Part shown: positions 40,101-48,935 of the stretch, piece after piece
Layout: the number at the start of each line of letters is the position of its first letter
Position numbering within the stretch: the first letter of the stretch is position 1
Assembly (NCBI GenBank): GCA_963772595.1
Contig: CAVYXZ010000014.1
Coordinates: forward strand, 310,001-374,000
Source of the DNA: CAVYXZ01 sp963772595
GTDB lineage: Bacteria; Chloroflexota; Anaerolineae; Aggregatilineales; Phototrophicaceae
Direction: 5' to 3'
Length of the DNA: 64,000 nt
Made by a program: the position numbers and the translations under genes
Notes under the pieces: generated by a model
The model's input: only the letters and a program-made list of their open reading frames with translations
The model's database searches: none
Told to the model about the DNA's origin: nothing

Positions 40101-41283
40101 CCGAAATGACCATGCGCTGGGCGATCTCACAGAGCGGCGCGACAGCCGGTGCGCTCGGCATCGTCACTGGCGATCCGCCCCTGCTGCAAATCGTGGCGCG
40201 CTACGGCTACCGCGACGAGGATCTGCCGGAGGATTACCGGGGCGAATTCTGGCCGCTCAATCGCGGCATCGTCAGCCGTGTGATGCGCACGCGCCAGCCA
40301 GACATCGCCACTGATGTCGATATTGACCCTGATTATCTGCCCGGCCAGCGCCACACCTTGAGCCAGTTGACCGTCCCGATGATGCAGGGCCAGGAGATCA
40401 ACGCCCTGCTGATTATGGAGAAGAACACCGAGCCGCGTCTGAATCTGGTCGATCTGGCCTTTGTCAACCGGCTGGCCGAACATGCCATCATCGCGCTGAT
40501 TAACGCCCAGTTGTACGTGGACCTGGCGCGCGCCAACGACTTCGAAGAGCGAGTTCGTCAGCTTCGTGGCCCACGAACTCAAGACGCCGATGACCTCGAT
40601 CAAGGGGTACACGGATTTGCTGCTGGGCGGCGCGACCGGCGACGTGAACGAGCAGCAGGAAGGCTTCCTCTCGACCATCAAGGCCAACATCGACCGCATG
40701 AACACGCTGGTCAGCGACCTGAACGATGTGACCAAGCTCCAGACCAACAATTTCCACATGGACATCGCGCCGATGGATATGCGCACGGTCATCGAGGAAT
40801 CGCTGCGGCCCTTACAGCGTCAGCTTGAGGAAAAGGATCAGGTCTTCCAGCTAGAGGTGGACGATAATCTGCCGCTGGTCATGGGCGATCAGAACCGCCT
40901 GATTCAGGTACTGACTAATCTGGTGAGCAACGCGCACAAATATACGCCCGCCGAAGGGCAGATCCGGCTGGTGGCCGAAGTGGCCCCGGACCAGTGGTCG
41001 CCCAAAGCAAACGCAGGCGTTCCGGTGCTGCATGTCTACGTGCAGGATACGGGTATCGGCACTGAGTGAAGACGACCTCGCCAAGCTGTTCACGCCCTAC
41101 TTCCGTAGCGACAACCCGGCGGCCCGCGAACAACCCGGCACTGGTCTTGGTCTGACGATCACGCATGGGATTATCGCGCGGCACGGCGGGCAGATCTGGG
41201 TCGAGAGCGAACTCGGCACGGGGACGGCCTTCCATTTCACGCTGCCGCTGACCGCCGAAACGCAGCCCTCCGCCTCGGACTAG
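37168..41283 (+). CDS. Large multi-GAF sensor histidine kinase, three frameshifts
   Basis: About 1370 residues after correction. Order of domains: one membrane helix; a PDZ-like segment (TVEWPGLDAGLQAMDQVVAINGQQ); a block of about seven membrane helices; then at least four GAF-like domains (cores LGCSSLFIFVPDRQG, ATHFYIALFDLHSTDMYF, VGKRFPAKDGLAGDVVRTG, TAGALGIVTGDPP). The kinase core has the phospho-acceptor His in FVAHELKTPMTSIKGY, N-box QVLTNLVSNAHKYTP, G1 DTGIG and G2 GTGLGLTITHGII. Frame changes occur near 37342, 40545 and 41065; conserved sequence continues across each. No response regulator is adjacent, so its output partner is unknown. Confidence 0.85.
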
Positions 41284-41358
41284 GGATCGTCTACTGCCAG
41301 AGGCACAGCGGTCACGCATTTCTTAACTTGAATGACTCACAACAGGAGTGATGGGATT

Positions 41359-41661
41359 ATGGCGATTCAGCGGATTGTCTGCTTCAAATTCAAAGCAGAA
41401 GCCTCGCAGCAGGATAAAGACAAGCACATGGCTGATTTTGCGGCGCTCAAGGCTGCGATCCCGCAGATTCTGACCTACAGCGGCGGCTTTGCGCTCGCCG
41501 GGGATGTCGGTGCCGCGCCGGATTACGATACGCTGCACTATCTGACTTTTGCCTCAATGGACGATGTGGACCTGTACTTCCATCATGAAGCCCACCAGCA
41601 GTTTATCGCAGCGAACAAGAATGCCTGGGACGGCGTTTTTGTGCTGGCTGCCGAACTCTAG
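41359..41661 (+). CDS. Dabb-domain (stress-responsive A/B barrel) protein
   Basis: 100 residues from the ATG at 41359. Motifs are IQRIVCFKFKAEASQQDKDK, IPQILTYSGGF, LHYLTFASMDDVDLYFHHEAHQQF and AANKNAWDGV, the pattern of the dimeric ferredoxin-like Dabb barrel. Its biochemical role is generally unknown. AGGAG lies 11 bases upstream, a little far, while an ATG at 41351 is in another frame. It is convergent with the 2TM-protein gene (7-base gap). Confidence 0.82.
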   Translation: MAIQRIVCFKFKAEASQQDKDKHMADFAALKAAIPQILTYSGGFALAGDVGAAPDYDTLHYLTFASMDDVDLYFHHEAHQQFIAANKNAWDGVFVLAAEL

Positions 41662-41668
41662 GCCGCTG

Positions 41669-42553
41669 CTATCGCTGGCCTGCCGCTAAGCGTGACGCCA
41701 GGTCGTCCAGGTCCTCGTCGCTGTAGACTTCGATCTCGCCGTCGTCGCCCAGCGCCAACCGGTGGCTGCGTTTATGCTTGGCAGGCTGAGCGATCAAAGC
41801 GTTCAGCCAGTCCCACAGCCGCCGGATCACCAGTTCATAGGCGATGTGCGCCAGCAGCAGCAGGCCCCAATCCTGCACTATCGTGTTGACGTCCCAGGGG
41901 TTCACCATACGGAACATCCCCAGCAGCCCTAGAATCACCACGCCGATCACATAGGCGGCCATGTGACGCAGCGGCAGACGGGTAAACCAGCCCTGCGTTC
42001 TACCCAGGCGGCGCTGCTGCTGCCAGCTAAAATAGGCGCTCAGGCCACCCGCCACGATCACCGCGAAGGGCAACGTCATCTGGAAGGCGAAGGAAGTCCC
42101 CATGTTGATCACAGTGCCGAACCAGCTCACCGCGTTGAAGAGCGCGAACACCGCCAGCGCTGTAATCTGGTGCCCCTGGCTTTCCAGTTCGCTCTCTAAC
42201 TCCTGATGCAGGTCGATCAGATCTGGCCCATCGCCATAAGCTTCCGAAAAGACCCGTACTTCGGCTTCAACGGCTTGTTCGCGCCGCGCAGCATTAGCGG
42301 CAGAACGCCGGTAGGTCCACAGCGCGTGCCCGGCCAGCAGCAGCGACCAGCCGAAGCCGATCCAGGTAGGAAACACGTAATGGTCACGGAATAGTGAAAG
42401 CTGGTAGACCCCCATATTCATATACACCCAGACTGCGGTCATCAGAACGACAAAGATGCCGCTGTGCAGTATCAGCCATGCAGGCCGGCTGAAGCGTGCC
42501 GCCAGCCGCTGCCGGATAGCCCTGAGTTCGAGAAAACGTGAATAGTCGGACAT
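41669..42553 (-). CDS. 2TM-domain-like membrane protein
   Basis: 294 residues. Two pairs of membrane helices: LILHSGIFVVLMTAVWVYMNM and PTWIGFGWSLLLAGHALWTY, then a mid-protein set (FALFNAVSWFGTVINM, LPFAVIVAGGLSAYFSW, MAAYVIGVVILGLLGMF). Amphipathic, charged stretches separate them. The pattern FLELRAIRQRLAAR, then WLILHSGIF resembles the 2TM domain. The C-terminal tail is acidic. The function is not known. A TGC-extended TACAAT box lies upstream (42583-42591). Confidence 0.6.
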   Translation of the reverse strand: MSDYSRFLELRAIRQRLAARFSRPAWLILHSGIFVVLMTAVWVYMNMGVYQLSLFRDHYVFPTWIGFGWSLLLAGHALWTYRRSAANAARREQAVEAEVRVFSEAYGDGPDLIDLHQELESELESQGHQITALAVFALFNAVSWFGTVINMGTSFAFQMTLPFAVIVAGGLSAYFSWQQQRRLGRTQGWFTRLPLRHMAAYVIGVVILGLLGMFRMVNPWDVNTIVQDWGLLLLAHIAYELVIRRLWDWLNALIAQPAKHKRSHRLALGDDGEIEVYSDEDLDDLASRLAAGQR

Positions 42554-42614
42554 CGCTCAACTCTTTTCCCGATTATCCCCTTATTGTAGCATGGGCCAAT
42601 GGGATTCTGGAATC

Positions 42615-42644
42615 AAAAACGCCCGCTGATATGCCAACGGACGT
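42615..42644 (-). terminator. Rho-independent terminator of trxA
   Basis: On the minus strand a 10-bp stem with two G-U pairs (42635-42644 with 42619-42628), a 6-base loop and TTTTTG after the stem. Confidence 0.8.
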
Positions 42645-42659
42645 CTTGATATGGGCTGT

Positions 42660-42998
42660 CTAGTTGACGTGTTCAGCCAGATGCAGCTCTGCAACGATGC
42701 GCTCTTTCGGCTTGAAGCCGGTTACGCGGCTCACCGCCTCGCCGCCCTTGAACAGGATCAAGGTAGGGATACCCAGAATGCCGTAATCCATAATGACTTC
42801 CTGGTTCGCATCAGCATCCAGCTTGGCAACTTTGAGTTTGCCACCGTATTCCTGGGCAAGTTCGGCCACAATCGGCGCGATCATCTTACAGGGGCTGCAC
42901 CATTCGGCCCAGAAATCGACCAGCACCGGGGTATCGGACCCCAGAATTTCCGATTCGAAGTTTGAGGTGGTCGCTTGGATCATGTTTGCTTCAGCCAT
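42660..42998 (-). CDS. trxA: Thioredoxin with a CSPC active site
   Basis: 112 residues. The fold is unmistakable: VLVDFWAEWCSPCKMIAPIVAELA split as strand, active site and helix, then LDADANQEVIMDYGILGIPTLILF with the cis-Pro. The active site is Cys-Ser-Pro-Cys rather than the common Cys-Gly-Pro-Cys. It reduces protein disulfides using thioredoxin reductase. No reductase gene is adjacent. An AGAAGGAG ribosome site precedes the ATG. The gene diverges from hrcA. Confidence 0.93.
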   Translation of the reverse strand: MAEANMIQATTSNFESEILGSDTPVLVDFWAEWCSPCKMIAPIVAELAQEYGGKLKVAKLDADANQEVIMDYGILGIPTLILFKGGEAVSRVTGFKPKERIVAELHLAEHVN

Positions 42999-43025
42999 TA
43001 GATGCTCAGCTCCTTCTATTCACTT

Positions 43026-43054
43026 TTGACGACGAATCTCTGGCATGTTATCAT
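43026..43054 (+). promoter_or_regulatory. Promoter of the hrcA heat-shock operon
   Basis: TTGACG (43026-43031), a 17-base spacer and TATCAT (43049-43054). No CIRCE repeat (TTAGCACTC-N9-GAGTGCTAA) could be found within the leader, although HrcA is the first gene. Confidence 0.55.
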
Positions 43055-43110
43055 AGAATCAACGCTATTCGCAATTGTACCCCAGACCAATACTTTGGGG
43101 TGGACCCCCT

Positions 43111-44190
43111 ATGATTGTAGACGATAAAGAACTACCAGATCTTACACGCCGCCAGGAAGAGATACTCTCGCTCATTGTCGAGGCGTATACCGATAATCCC
43201 GAACCCATCAGTTCGAAATATCTGGTCGAATCCTTCGCGCTGGGCGTGAGTTCGGCCACGATCCGCAACGAGATGGCGGTCCTGGAAGATAAAGGCTACA
43301 TCGGCGCACCGCATACCTCGGCAGGGCGTATTCCCACCGAACAGGGCTATCGTTATTTTGTGCGGCGGTTGCTGAAGACCAATGAACTCAGCCCGGTGAT
43401 GCAGAGCCAGATCACCGAAAAAATGCACGATTCGCCGCTGGCGACCGAGCAGTGGATGCGCCTGGCAGCCAGCGTTATGGCCCGCGCGGTCCAATCTGCT
43501 GCCCTGGTGACTCCGCCCATCTCGGAGACCAACCGCTTCAAACATCTGGAACTGATCGCCATCCAGGGCCGTCTGGTGCTGATGGTGCTGGTACTGCACA
43601 GCGGCAACGTTCACCAACAGATGCTTAACCTGGCTGAACCCCTGCCCCAGCAGAAGCTGAGCGAGGTCGCTGAGTATATGAACGAGCTGTTCATGGGCCT
43701 GACTGCTAAAGACATCCGCATGAAAAGCCTCCAGTTCACGCTCTTCGAGCGCGAAGTGACCGAACTGGCCGCCGATGTCATGGATAAGGCGGATTCGAAT
43801 CAGGTGCGCTTTATCTACCGCGATGGCCTGAGTTCCATCATCAACGCTTTTCACGGCACCGAGGGCGCGACGCAGGCCGTGCGCGTCTTCGAAGAACGGG
43901 CCGTGCTGAATGTCATCCTGAGCGAGATTCTGAGCCAGCAGGCCAATGATGTCCAGGTCTTCATTGCCGGGGATGGCCGCTGGGAAGAACTCAACCACCT
44001 GACGATGGTCCTCAGCCGCTACGGCATTCCTGGCTATGCCAGCGGGGCGCTGGGCGTGGTCGGGCCAACGCATCTGGATTACGGGCGTGCCATCAGCACC
44101 GTGAGCTATATGTCCAGGCTGATGACGAACATGCTGGTGCGGGCTTTTGATGGCGAGCCACCTTACGACAGCCTGCCATCGGGCGAATAG
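43111..44190 (+). CDS. hrcA: Heat-inducible transcription repressor HrcA
   Basis: 359 residues from the ATG at 43111. The N-terminal winged helix has LTRRQEEILSLIVEAY, then PISSKYLVESF and SSATIRNEMAVLEDKGYIGAPHTSAGRIPTEQGYRYFV (DNA-binding and connecting segments). The GAF-like C-terminal domain contains INAFHGTEGATQAVRVFEER and YGIPGYASGALGVVGPTHLDYGRAI. HrcA normally binds CIRCE operators and is stabilised by GroEL. It heads hrcA-grpE-dnaK-dnaJ-prmA, the classical order. Confidence 0.94.
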   Translation: MIVDDKELPDLTRRQEEILSLIVEAYTDNPEPISSKYLVESFALGVSSATIRNEMAVLEDKGYIGAPHTSAGRIPTEQGYRYFVRRLLKTNELSPVMQSQITEKMHDSPLATEQWMRLAASVMARAVQSAALVTPPISETNRFKHLELIAIQGRLVLMVLVLHSGNVHQQMLNLAEPLPQQKLSEVAEYMNELFMGLTAKDIRMKSLQFTLFEREVTELAADVMDKADSNQVRFIYRDGLSSIINAFHGTEGATQAVRVFEERAVLNVILSEILSQQANDVQVFIAGDGRWEELNHLTMVLSRYGIPGYASGALGVVGPTHLDYGRAISTVSYMSRLMTNMLVRAFDGEPPYDSLPSGE

Positions 44191-44294
44191 AACGAAATCC
44201 GGCGTTTTTGTTAACGCTATTCTATGACAATCAGGGTAGAATTGAGATTTGATTCCACTGAGATCAGATATTCATCTTGTGAGGAAAGGATAAC

Positions 44295-44857
44295 GTGAAT
44301 AATCAGGACACCACGCCGATTGAAGACGCCGAGAATCTGGAAGCAGAGGCCGCGTCCGAAGACGAGACCAGCACCGCTGAACTCGACAGAATTCGCAGGT
44401 CGAGAGTGGAGAACTCCTCGCCGAGGCCCAGCGTCAGGCGCAGGCTTACCTGACCAGTTGGCAGCGCGAGCGGGCAGATTTCACCAATTATAAGAAGCGC
44501 GCTGAGCGTGATCTCCTGACGATGCGTTTTAACGCGAAAGTGGACACGCTCAAAGCCCTGATCCCCATCCTGGACGACTTCGAACGGGCTATGGAGAACC
44601 GGCCAGAAAATCTGGACTCAAACGTCTGGCTGGAAGGTATAGCGGCTATTCAACGCAAACTGGCAAGAGCACTGGAAGACGAAGGAATTGTACCTATCGA
44701 CCCGGTCGGTGAAGCCTTCGATCCCAACCTCCACGAGGCAATCGGCCAGGACAGCGACAGCGACATTGAAAGCGGACACATCACCGTAACCTTGCAGAAA
44801 GGCTACGTCGTTGGGGACCGCGTTCTGCGTCCAGCGCTGGTGCGGGTTGCCGAGTAG
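44295..44857 (+). CDS. grpE: Nucleotide exchange factor GrpE, frameshifted
   Basis: GTG start at 44295 with AGGAAAGGA just before it. The N-terminal acidic, disordered stretch reads in the first frame to about 44400. One base change there moves the coiled coil into the next frame: ELLAEAQRQAQAYLTSWQRERADFTNYKKRAERD (the long helix), then LIPILDDFERAM, GIVPIDPVGEAFDPNLHEAIG and the C-terminal GYVVGDRVLRPALVRV. Corrected length is about 186 residues. GrpE releases ADP from DnaK. dnaK begins 42 bases downstream. Confidence 0.92.
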
Positions 44858-44899
44858 ATAATCGACAGCAGTTTCGTAGCGAAGGAGATAATCGCAATT

Positions 44900-46801
44900 A
44901 TGGGACGTATCATAGGTATCGACCTGGGGACGACAAACTCGGTGGTGGCCGTGATGGAAGGTGGCACGCCAACCGTGATCCCGTCTTCCGAAGGCGGCAA
45001 TTTGATCCCCTCGGTGGTCGCTCTTAACCCGAAAAACGACGAACGTCTGGTGGGCCGCGTGGCGCGTAATCAGGCCGTCATTAACCCGGACAACACCGTT
45101 TTTTCCGTGAAGCGCTTTATGGGGCGCAAATTCTCGGATAAAGAAGTCCAGGAAACGGTTAAGCGTGTGCCTTACAAAGTCACCGCTGCCGCCAACGGCG
45201 ATATTCGTGTTCACATGGGCAGCAAGGAATACAGCCCGCCGGAAATCTCGGCGATGGTGCTGCAAAAGATCAAAGCCGACGCCGAGGCTTACCTGGGCCA
45301 GACGGTCGATCAGGCGGTGATTACCGTCCCGGCCTATTTCAATGACGCCCAGCGCAACGCCACCAAAGACGCCGGTCGCATCGCGGGCCTGGAAGTGCTG
45401 CGCATCATCAACGAGCCGACGGCCTCCAGCCTGGCTTACGGCATCGACTCGGATAAAGCCGAAAAGATCGCCGTGTATGACCTGGGCGGCGGCACCTTCG
45501 ATATTTCCATTCTGGAAGTGGCCGAAGGCGTCTTCGAGGTGCTGAGCACCAGCGGCGACACCTACCTGGGCGGCGACGACTTCGACGAGGTCATCATCGA
45601 CTGGATCGCCAGCGAGTTCAAGAAGGAAGCTGGGATCGACCTGCGCCAGGATCGCCAGGCCCTGCAGCGGCTGAAAGAGGCGGCGGAAAAGGCCAAGATC
45701 GAGCTTTCCAGCACGCTGAACACCGAGATCAACCTGCCCTTCATCACCGCCGATGCCAGCGGACCGAAGCACCTGAACATGAACCTGTCGCGGGCCAAGC
45801 TGGAAAGCCTGGTAGACAGCCTTATTCAGCGTTCGATTGGCCCCTGCCAGCAGGCGCTGAAAGACGCGGACCTCGCCAAGAGCGACATCGACTCGATTGT
45901 GCTGGTGGGCGGTATGACCCGTATGCCCGCCGTGCAGGAAGCCGTCAAGAGCTTCTTCGGCAAGGAACCCAGCCGAGGTGTGAACCCGGATGAGGTCGTA
46001 GCAATGGGCGCGGCGATTCAGGCCGGGGTCCTCAGCGGCGACCAGAGCGGTATCCTGCTGCTGGACGTGACGCCGCTGACACTGAGCGTCGAGACGCTGG
46101 GCGGGGTGGCGACACCGATGATCGAGCGTAATACCACCATCCCTACCAAGAAGAGCCAGGTTTACTCAACCGCTGCCGATAACCAGACACAGGTCGAAAT
46201 TCACGTTGTGCAGGGCGAGCGCCCGATGGCCGGGGATAATAAATCGCTGGGCAAGTTCATCCTCGATGGCATTCCGCCAGCCGCGCGCGGCATCCCGCAG
46301 ATCGAAGTGACCTTTAACATTGACGCCAATGGCATCCTGGAGGTCAGCGCGCAGGACAAAGCGACCGGGCGTGAGCAGAAGATCACCATCACGGCCAGCA
46401 GCGGCTTGAAAGAAGATGAAATCGAGCGCATGGTCGAGGAAGCGGAGAAGTTCCGCGCGGATGATGCGCAGCGGCGTGAAGCCGCCGAAGCGCATAATCA
46501 GGCCGAAACGACCATTTTCTCGGCGGAAAAACTGCTGCGTGATTTCAACGACAAGCTGCCGGAAGACGCCAAGACGGCCACCCGCGAGAAAATCGATGCG
46601 GTGCGCAAGGCACTGGAGCAGGACAACACAGAAGCGATCAAATCGACCACCGACGCCCTGGCGCAGCAAATTCAGATGCTGGGCGGGCAGATGTACCAGC
46701 AAACGGACGCTGAACAGCCCGGCGGTGACGAAGGTTCCGGTGGAGAATCGGGCGGCTCTGACGATGAGGACATTGTAGACGCCGAGTTCGAAGAGGCTTA
46801 G
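44900..46801 (+). CDS. dnaK: Chaperone DnaK (Hsp70)
   Basis: 633 residues. The ATPase domain begins GIDLGTTNSVVAVMEGG, continues with VITVPAYFNDAQRNATKDAG and IINEPTASSLAYGI, then YDLGGGTFDISILEV and VLVGGMTRMPAVQEAV. The substrate domain has LLLDVTPLTLSVETLGGV and GIPPAARGIPQIEVTFNIDANGI (peptide-binding part). The C-terminal lid ends in a Gly/Ser/Asp-rich tail with EEA. A good GAAGGAGA site precedes the ATG at 44900. It refolds proteins with DnaJ and GrpE. Confidence 0.98.
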   Translation: MGRIIGIDLGTTNSVVAVMEGGTPTVIPSSEGGNLIPSVVALNPKNDERLVGRVARNQAVINPDNTVFSVKRFMGRKFSDKEVQETVKRVPYKVTAAANGDIRVHMGSKEYSPPEISAMVLQKIKADAEAYLGQTVDQAVITVPAYFNDAQRNATKDAGRIAGLEVLRIINEPTASSLAYGIDSDKAEKIAVYDLGGGTFDISILEVAEGVFEVLSTSGDTYLGGDDFDEVIIDWIASEFKKEAGIDLRQDRQALQRLKEAAEKAKIELSSTLNTEINLPFITADASGPKHLNMNLSRAKLESLVDSLIQRSIGPCQQALKDADLAKSDIDSIVLVGGMTRMPAVQEAVKSFFGKEPSRGVNPDEVVAMGAAIQAGVLSGDQSGILLLDVTPLTLSVETLGGVATPMIERNTTIPTKKSQVYSTAADNQTQVEIHVVQGERPMAGDNKSLGKFILDGIPPAARGIPQIEVTFNIDANGILEVSAQDKATGREQKITITASSGLKEDEIERMVEEAEKFRADDAQRREAAEAHNQAETTIFSAEKLLRDFNDKLPEDAKTATREKIDAVRKALEQDNTEAIKSTTDALAQQIQMLGGQMYQQTDAEQPGGDEGSGGESGGSDDEDIVDAEFEEA

Positions 46802-46823
46802 ATCCTGCCGAACCGGCGGGATC
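46801..46823 (+). other. Stable intercistronic hairpin between dnaK and dnaJ
   Basis: A 10-bp stem with one G-U pair (46801-46810 with 46814-46823) and a 3-base loop begins at the last base of the dnaK stop codon. No T-run follows, so it is not a terminator. It may block exonucleases or reduce dnaJ expression relative to dnaK. Confidence 0.6.
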
Positions 46824-46847
46824 AACGCAGAGGGTTAAACAAACAGG

Positions 46848-47982
46848 ATGCCACAAGATTACTATGAGCTGCTCGGCGTTCCACGCAGCGCCGACAAAGC
46901 CGAAATCAAGCGGGCCTTTCGCAAACTGGCGCGCGAATATCACCCGGACGTGAGTTCGCACCCGGAGGCTGAGGCCCGCTTCAAAGAGATCAACGAAGCC
47001 TACGAAGTCCTCTCCGACGATGATAAGCGGATGCGCTATGACCGTTTTGGGCACGCGGGTGTCAATGGCAATGGCGCAGCCGGGGGCTTTACAGGCTTCG
47101 AAGAGATCTTCGAGGAGTTCTTCAATGGTTTCGGCGGCGCGACACGCGGGACTGGTCGCCGGGGGCCGCGCACCGGCCAGGATCGTAAGATCCCGGTCAC
47201 AATCAGCTTTGAGGAAGCGGTCTTTGGCGTCGAGAAAGAGATCGAGCTTGACCGCCAGGAGACCTGTGAAGTCTGCGGCGGCAATGGGGCCAAGCCGGGC
47301 ACCAGCCCGAACTCGCTGCCCCACTTGCAGCGGTACCGGGGTCGTGCGCCACGTCCAGCAGACCTTCCTGGGGTCGATGGTGCGCGAGATGCCCTGCCCG
47401 CAGTGCAATGGCCGAGGCGAATTGATCGAAACCCCCTGCCCACAGTGCAACGGCAGCGGACGCGAACGCAAACGCGCTGTCCTGACGGTACAGATTCCGC
47501 CGGGTGTGCGCGAAGGACTGCAAATTCAGGTGCGTGGCGAAGGGGACGCGGGCGAAGCCGGTGCGCCGAAAGGCAACCTCTACGTCGTCATCGATGTGAA
47601 GGAACACGAGTTTTTCAAGCGCCGCAATAACGACATCATCCTGGACATCAGCGTCAACGTGGCCCAGGCCGCGCTGGGGGATGTGATCCGCATCCCCACC
47701 GTCGAGGGCGACGTAGAGCTGACCGTCCCGGCAGGGACGCAAACCGGCAAAGTCTTCCGGTTGCGGGGCAAGGGCATCCCGCGCTTGCGCAGCGATGGCT
47801 CTAATTCGGGCCGAGGCGACCAGTTGGTCTATATCCAGGTGGCGGTGCCGACGCAGTTGAACGAGCATCAGCGCGAACTCTTCGAAGAACTGGGCCAGTC
47901 GCTGGGCAGCGAGATTCATCCCCAGAACAGCGGGCGCGGTTTCTTCGACCGGGTGATGGATTTCTTCGCTGGTGAGCAGTAA
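46848..47982 (+). CDS. dnaJ: Co-chaperone DnaJ (Hsp40), frameshifted
   Basis: The J-domain is intact: DYYELLGVPRSADKAEIKRAFRKLAREYHPDV with the HPD motif, then YEVLSDDDKRMRYDRFGH. A Gly/Phe-rich linker follows. The zinc-binding domain starts CEVCGGNGAKPG and continues, after a one-base insertion at about 47315, as CPTCSGTGVVRHV, then CPQCNGRGE and CPQCNGSGRE, giving all four CxxCxGxG repeats. The C-terminal substrate domains and a dimerisation helix follow to 47982. Corrected length is about 377 residues. It delivers substrates to DnaK. Confidence 0.95.
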
Positions 47983-47987
47983 TTAAG

Positions 47988-48935
47988 GTGCAGTGGATTG
48001 AGGTTGCGCTCAGTGTGGACGGTGAGGCGGCGGAAGCGGTCGCCGACCTCTTGCAGCACTACGGGCATCAAGGTGTCGCGGTCGAGCAGGAGGACATCCC
48101 GCCGGAAGCCTGGGATGACGGCGCGGCGCAGCCCGCCGCACATCTGACGGTGCGCGCCTACTTCCCCAACGACGAAGACGCCGAAAACAAGAAGCTGCGT
48201 CTGGAAAGCGCCCTGGGGCACATGAGCCTGATGTACGCTATGCCGACCCCCAGCTACCGTCTGATCGACGAAGCCGATTGGGCCGAGGCCTGGAAGGTCA
48301 ACTACCAGCCGATTCGCCTGGGCCGTCACCTGCTGATCCGTCCCGAATGGGTTGAGTTACAGGTGGATCCGGTGGACGTGGAGATCGTGTTGGATCCCGG
48401 CATGGCTTTCGGCACCGGCACGCATCCCACGACGCAGTTGTGCCTGGAAGCGCTCGAAGACCTGGTGCAGCCGGGTATCCAGGTGCTGGACCTGGGCTGC
48501 GGCTCCGGTATTCTGGGGATCGCTGCCGCCAAACTGGGCGCGGCGAAGGTGCTGGCGCTGGATACGGACCCGATAGCCGTGACGGCCACCCAGCAGAACA
48601 GCGCACGTAATCAGGTAGAGGACCGCATTAGCACGCAGCAGGGCAGCCTGGAGACGGTGCTCGGTTCAGCGCGGCGTTTCGATCTGCTGGTCGTCAACAT
48701 CCTGGCACACGTCATCATCAGCATGTGCGAAAACAAGCTCGGCGAAATCGTTCGTCCGGGCGGACAGGCGATCTTCAGCGGCATCATTGAAGATCAGGCG
48801 GCGGATGTCGAAGCTGCCCTGCGCCAGACCGGCCTGATCCCCTCCCAGCGGCGCCAACAGGGCGATTGGGTCGTCATCGAAGCGGAAGCGGCCCGCCGGT
48901 TAAGCCTGCCGCAGCACAAAGACTCCCCAACTTAA
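47988..48935 (+). CDS. prmA: Ribosomal protein L11 methyltransferase
   Basis: 315 residues from a GTG start 5 bases after dnaJ. Motifs: WAEAWKVNYQPIRLGRHLLIRPEW, then DPGMAFGTGTHPTTQLCLEAL, the SAM site VLDLGCGSGILGIAAAKLGA and VVNILAHVIISM. This is the PrmA pattern, which trimethylates L11 in the 50S subunit. It is the last gene of the heat-shock operon, a known arrangement. Its last 36 bases overlap the 3' end of a minus-strand methyltransferase gene. Confidence 0.95.
   Translation: MQWIEVALSVDGEAAEAVADLLQHYGHQGVAVEQEDIPPEAWDDGAAQPAAHLTVRAYFPNDEDAENKKLRLESALGHMSLMYAMPTPSYRLIDEADWAEAWKVNYQPIRLGRHLLIRPEWVELQVDPVDVEIVLDPGMAFGTGTHPTTQLCLEALEDLVQPGIQVLDLGCGSGILGIAAAKLGAAKVLALDTDPIAVTATQQNSARNQVEDRISTQQGSLETVLGSARRFDLLVVNILAHVIISMCENKLGEIVRPGGQAIFSGIIEDQAADVEAALRQTGLIPSQRRQQGDWVVIEAEAARRLSLPQHKDSPT

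Noticed and set aside
44191..44294. A separate heat-shock promoter or CIRCE before grpE
   Set aside because: Boxes resembling -35 and -10 are wrongly spaced (about 7 bases) and no inverted repeat of CIRCE type is present.
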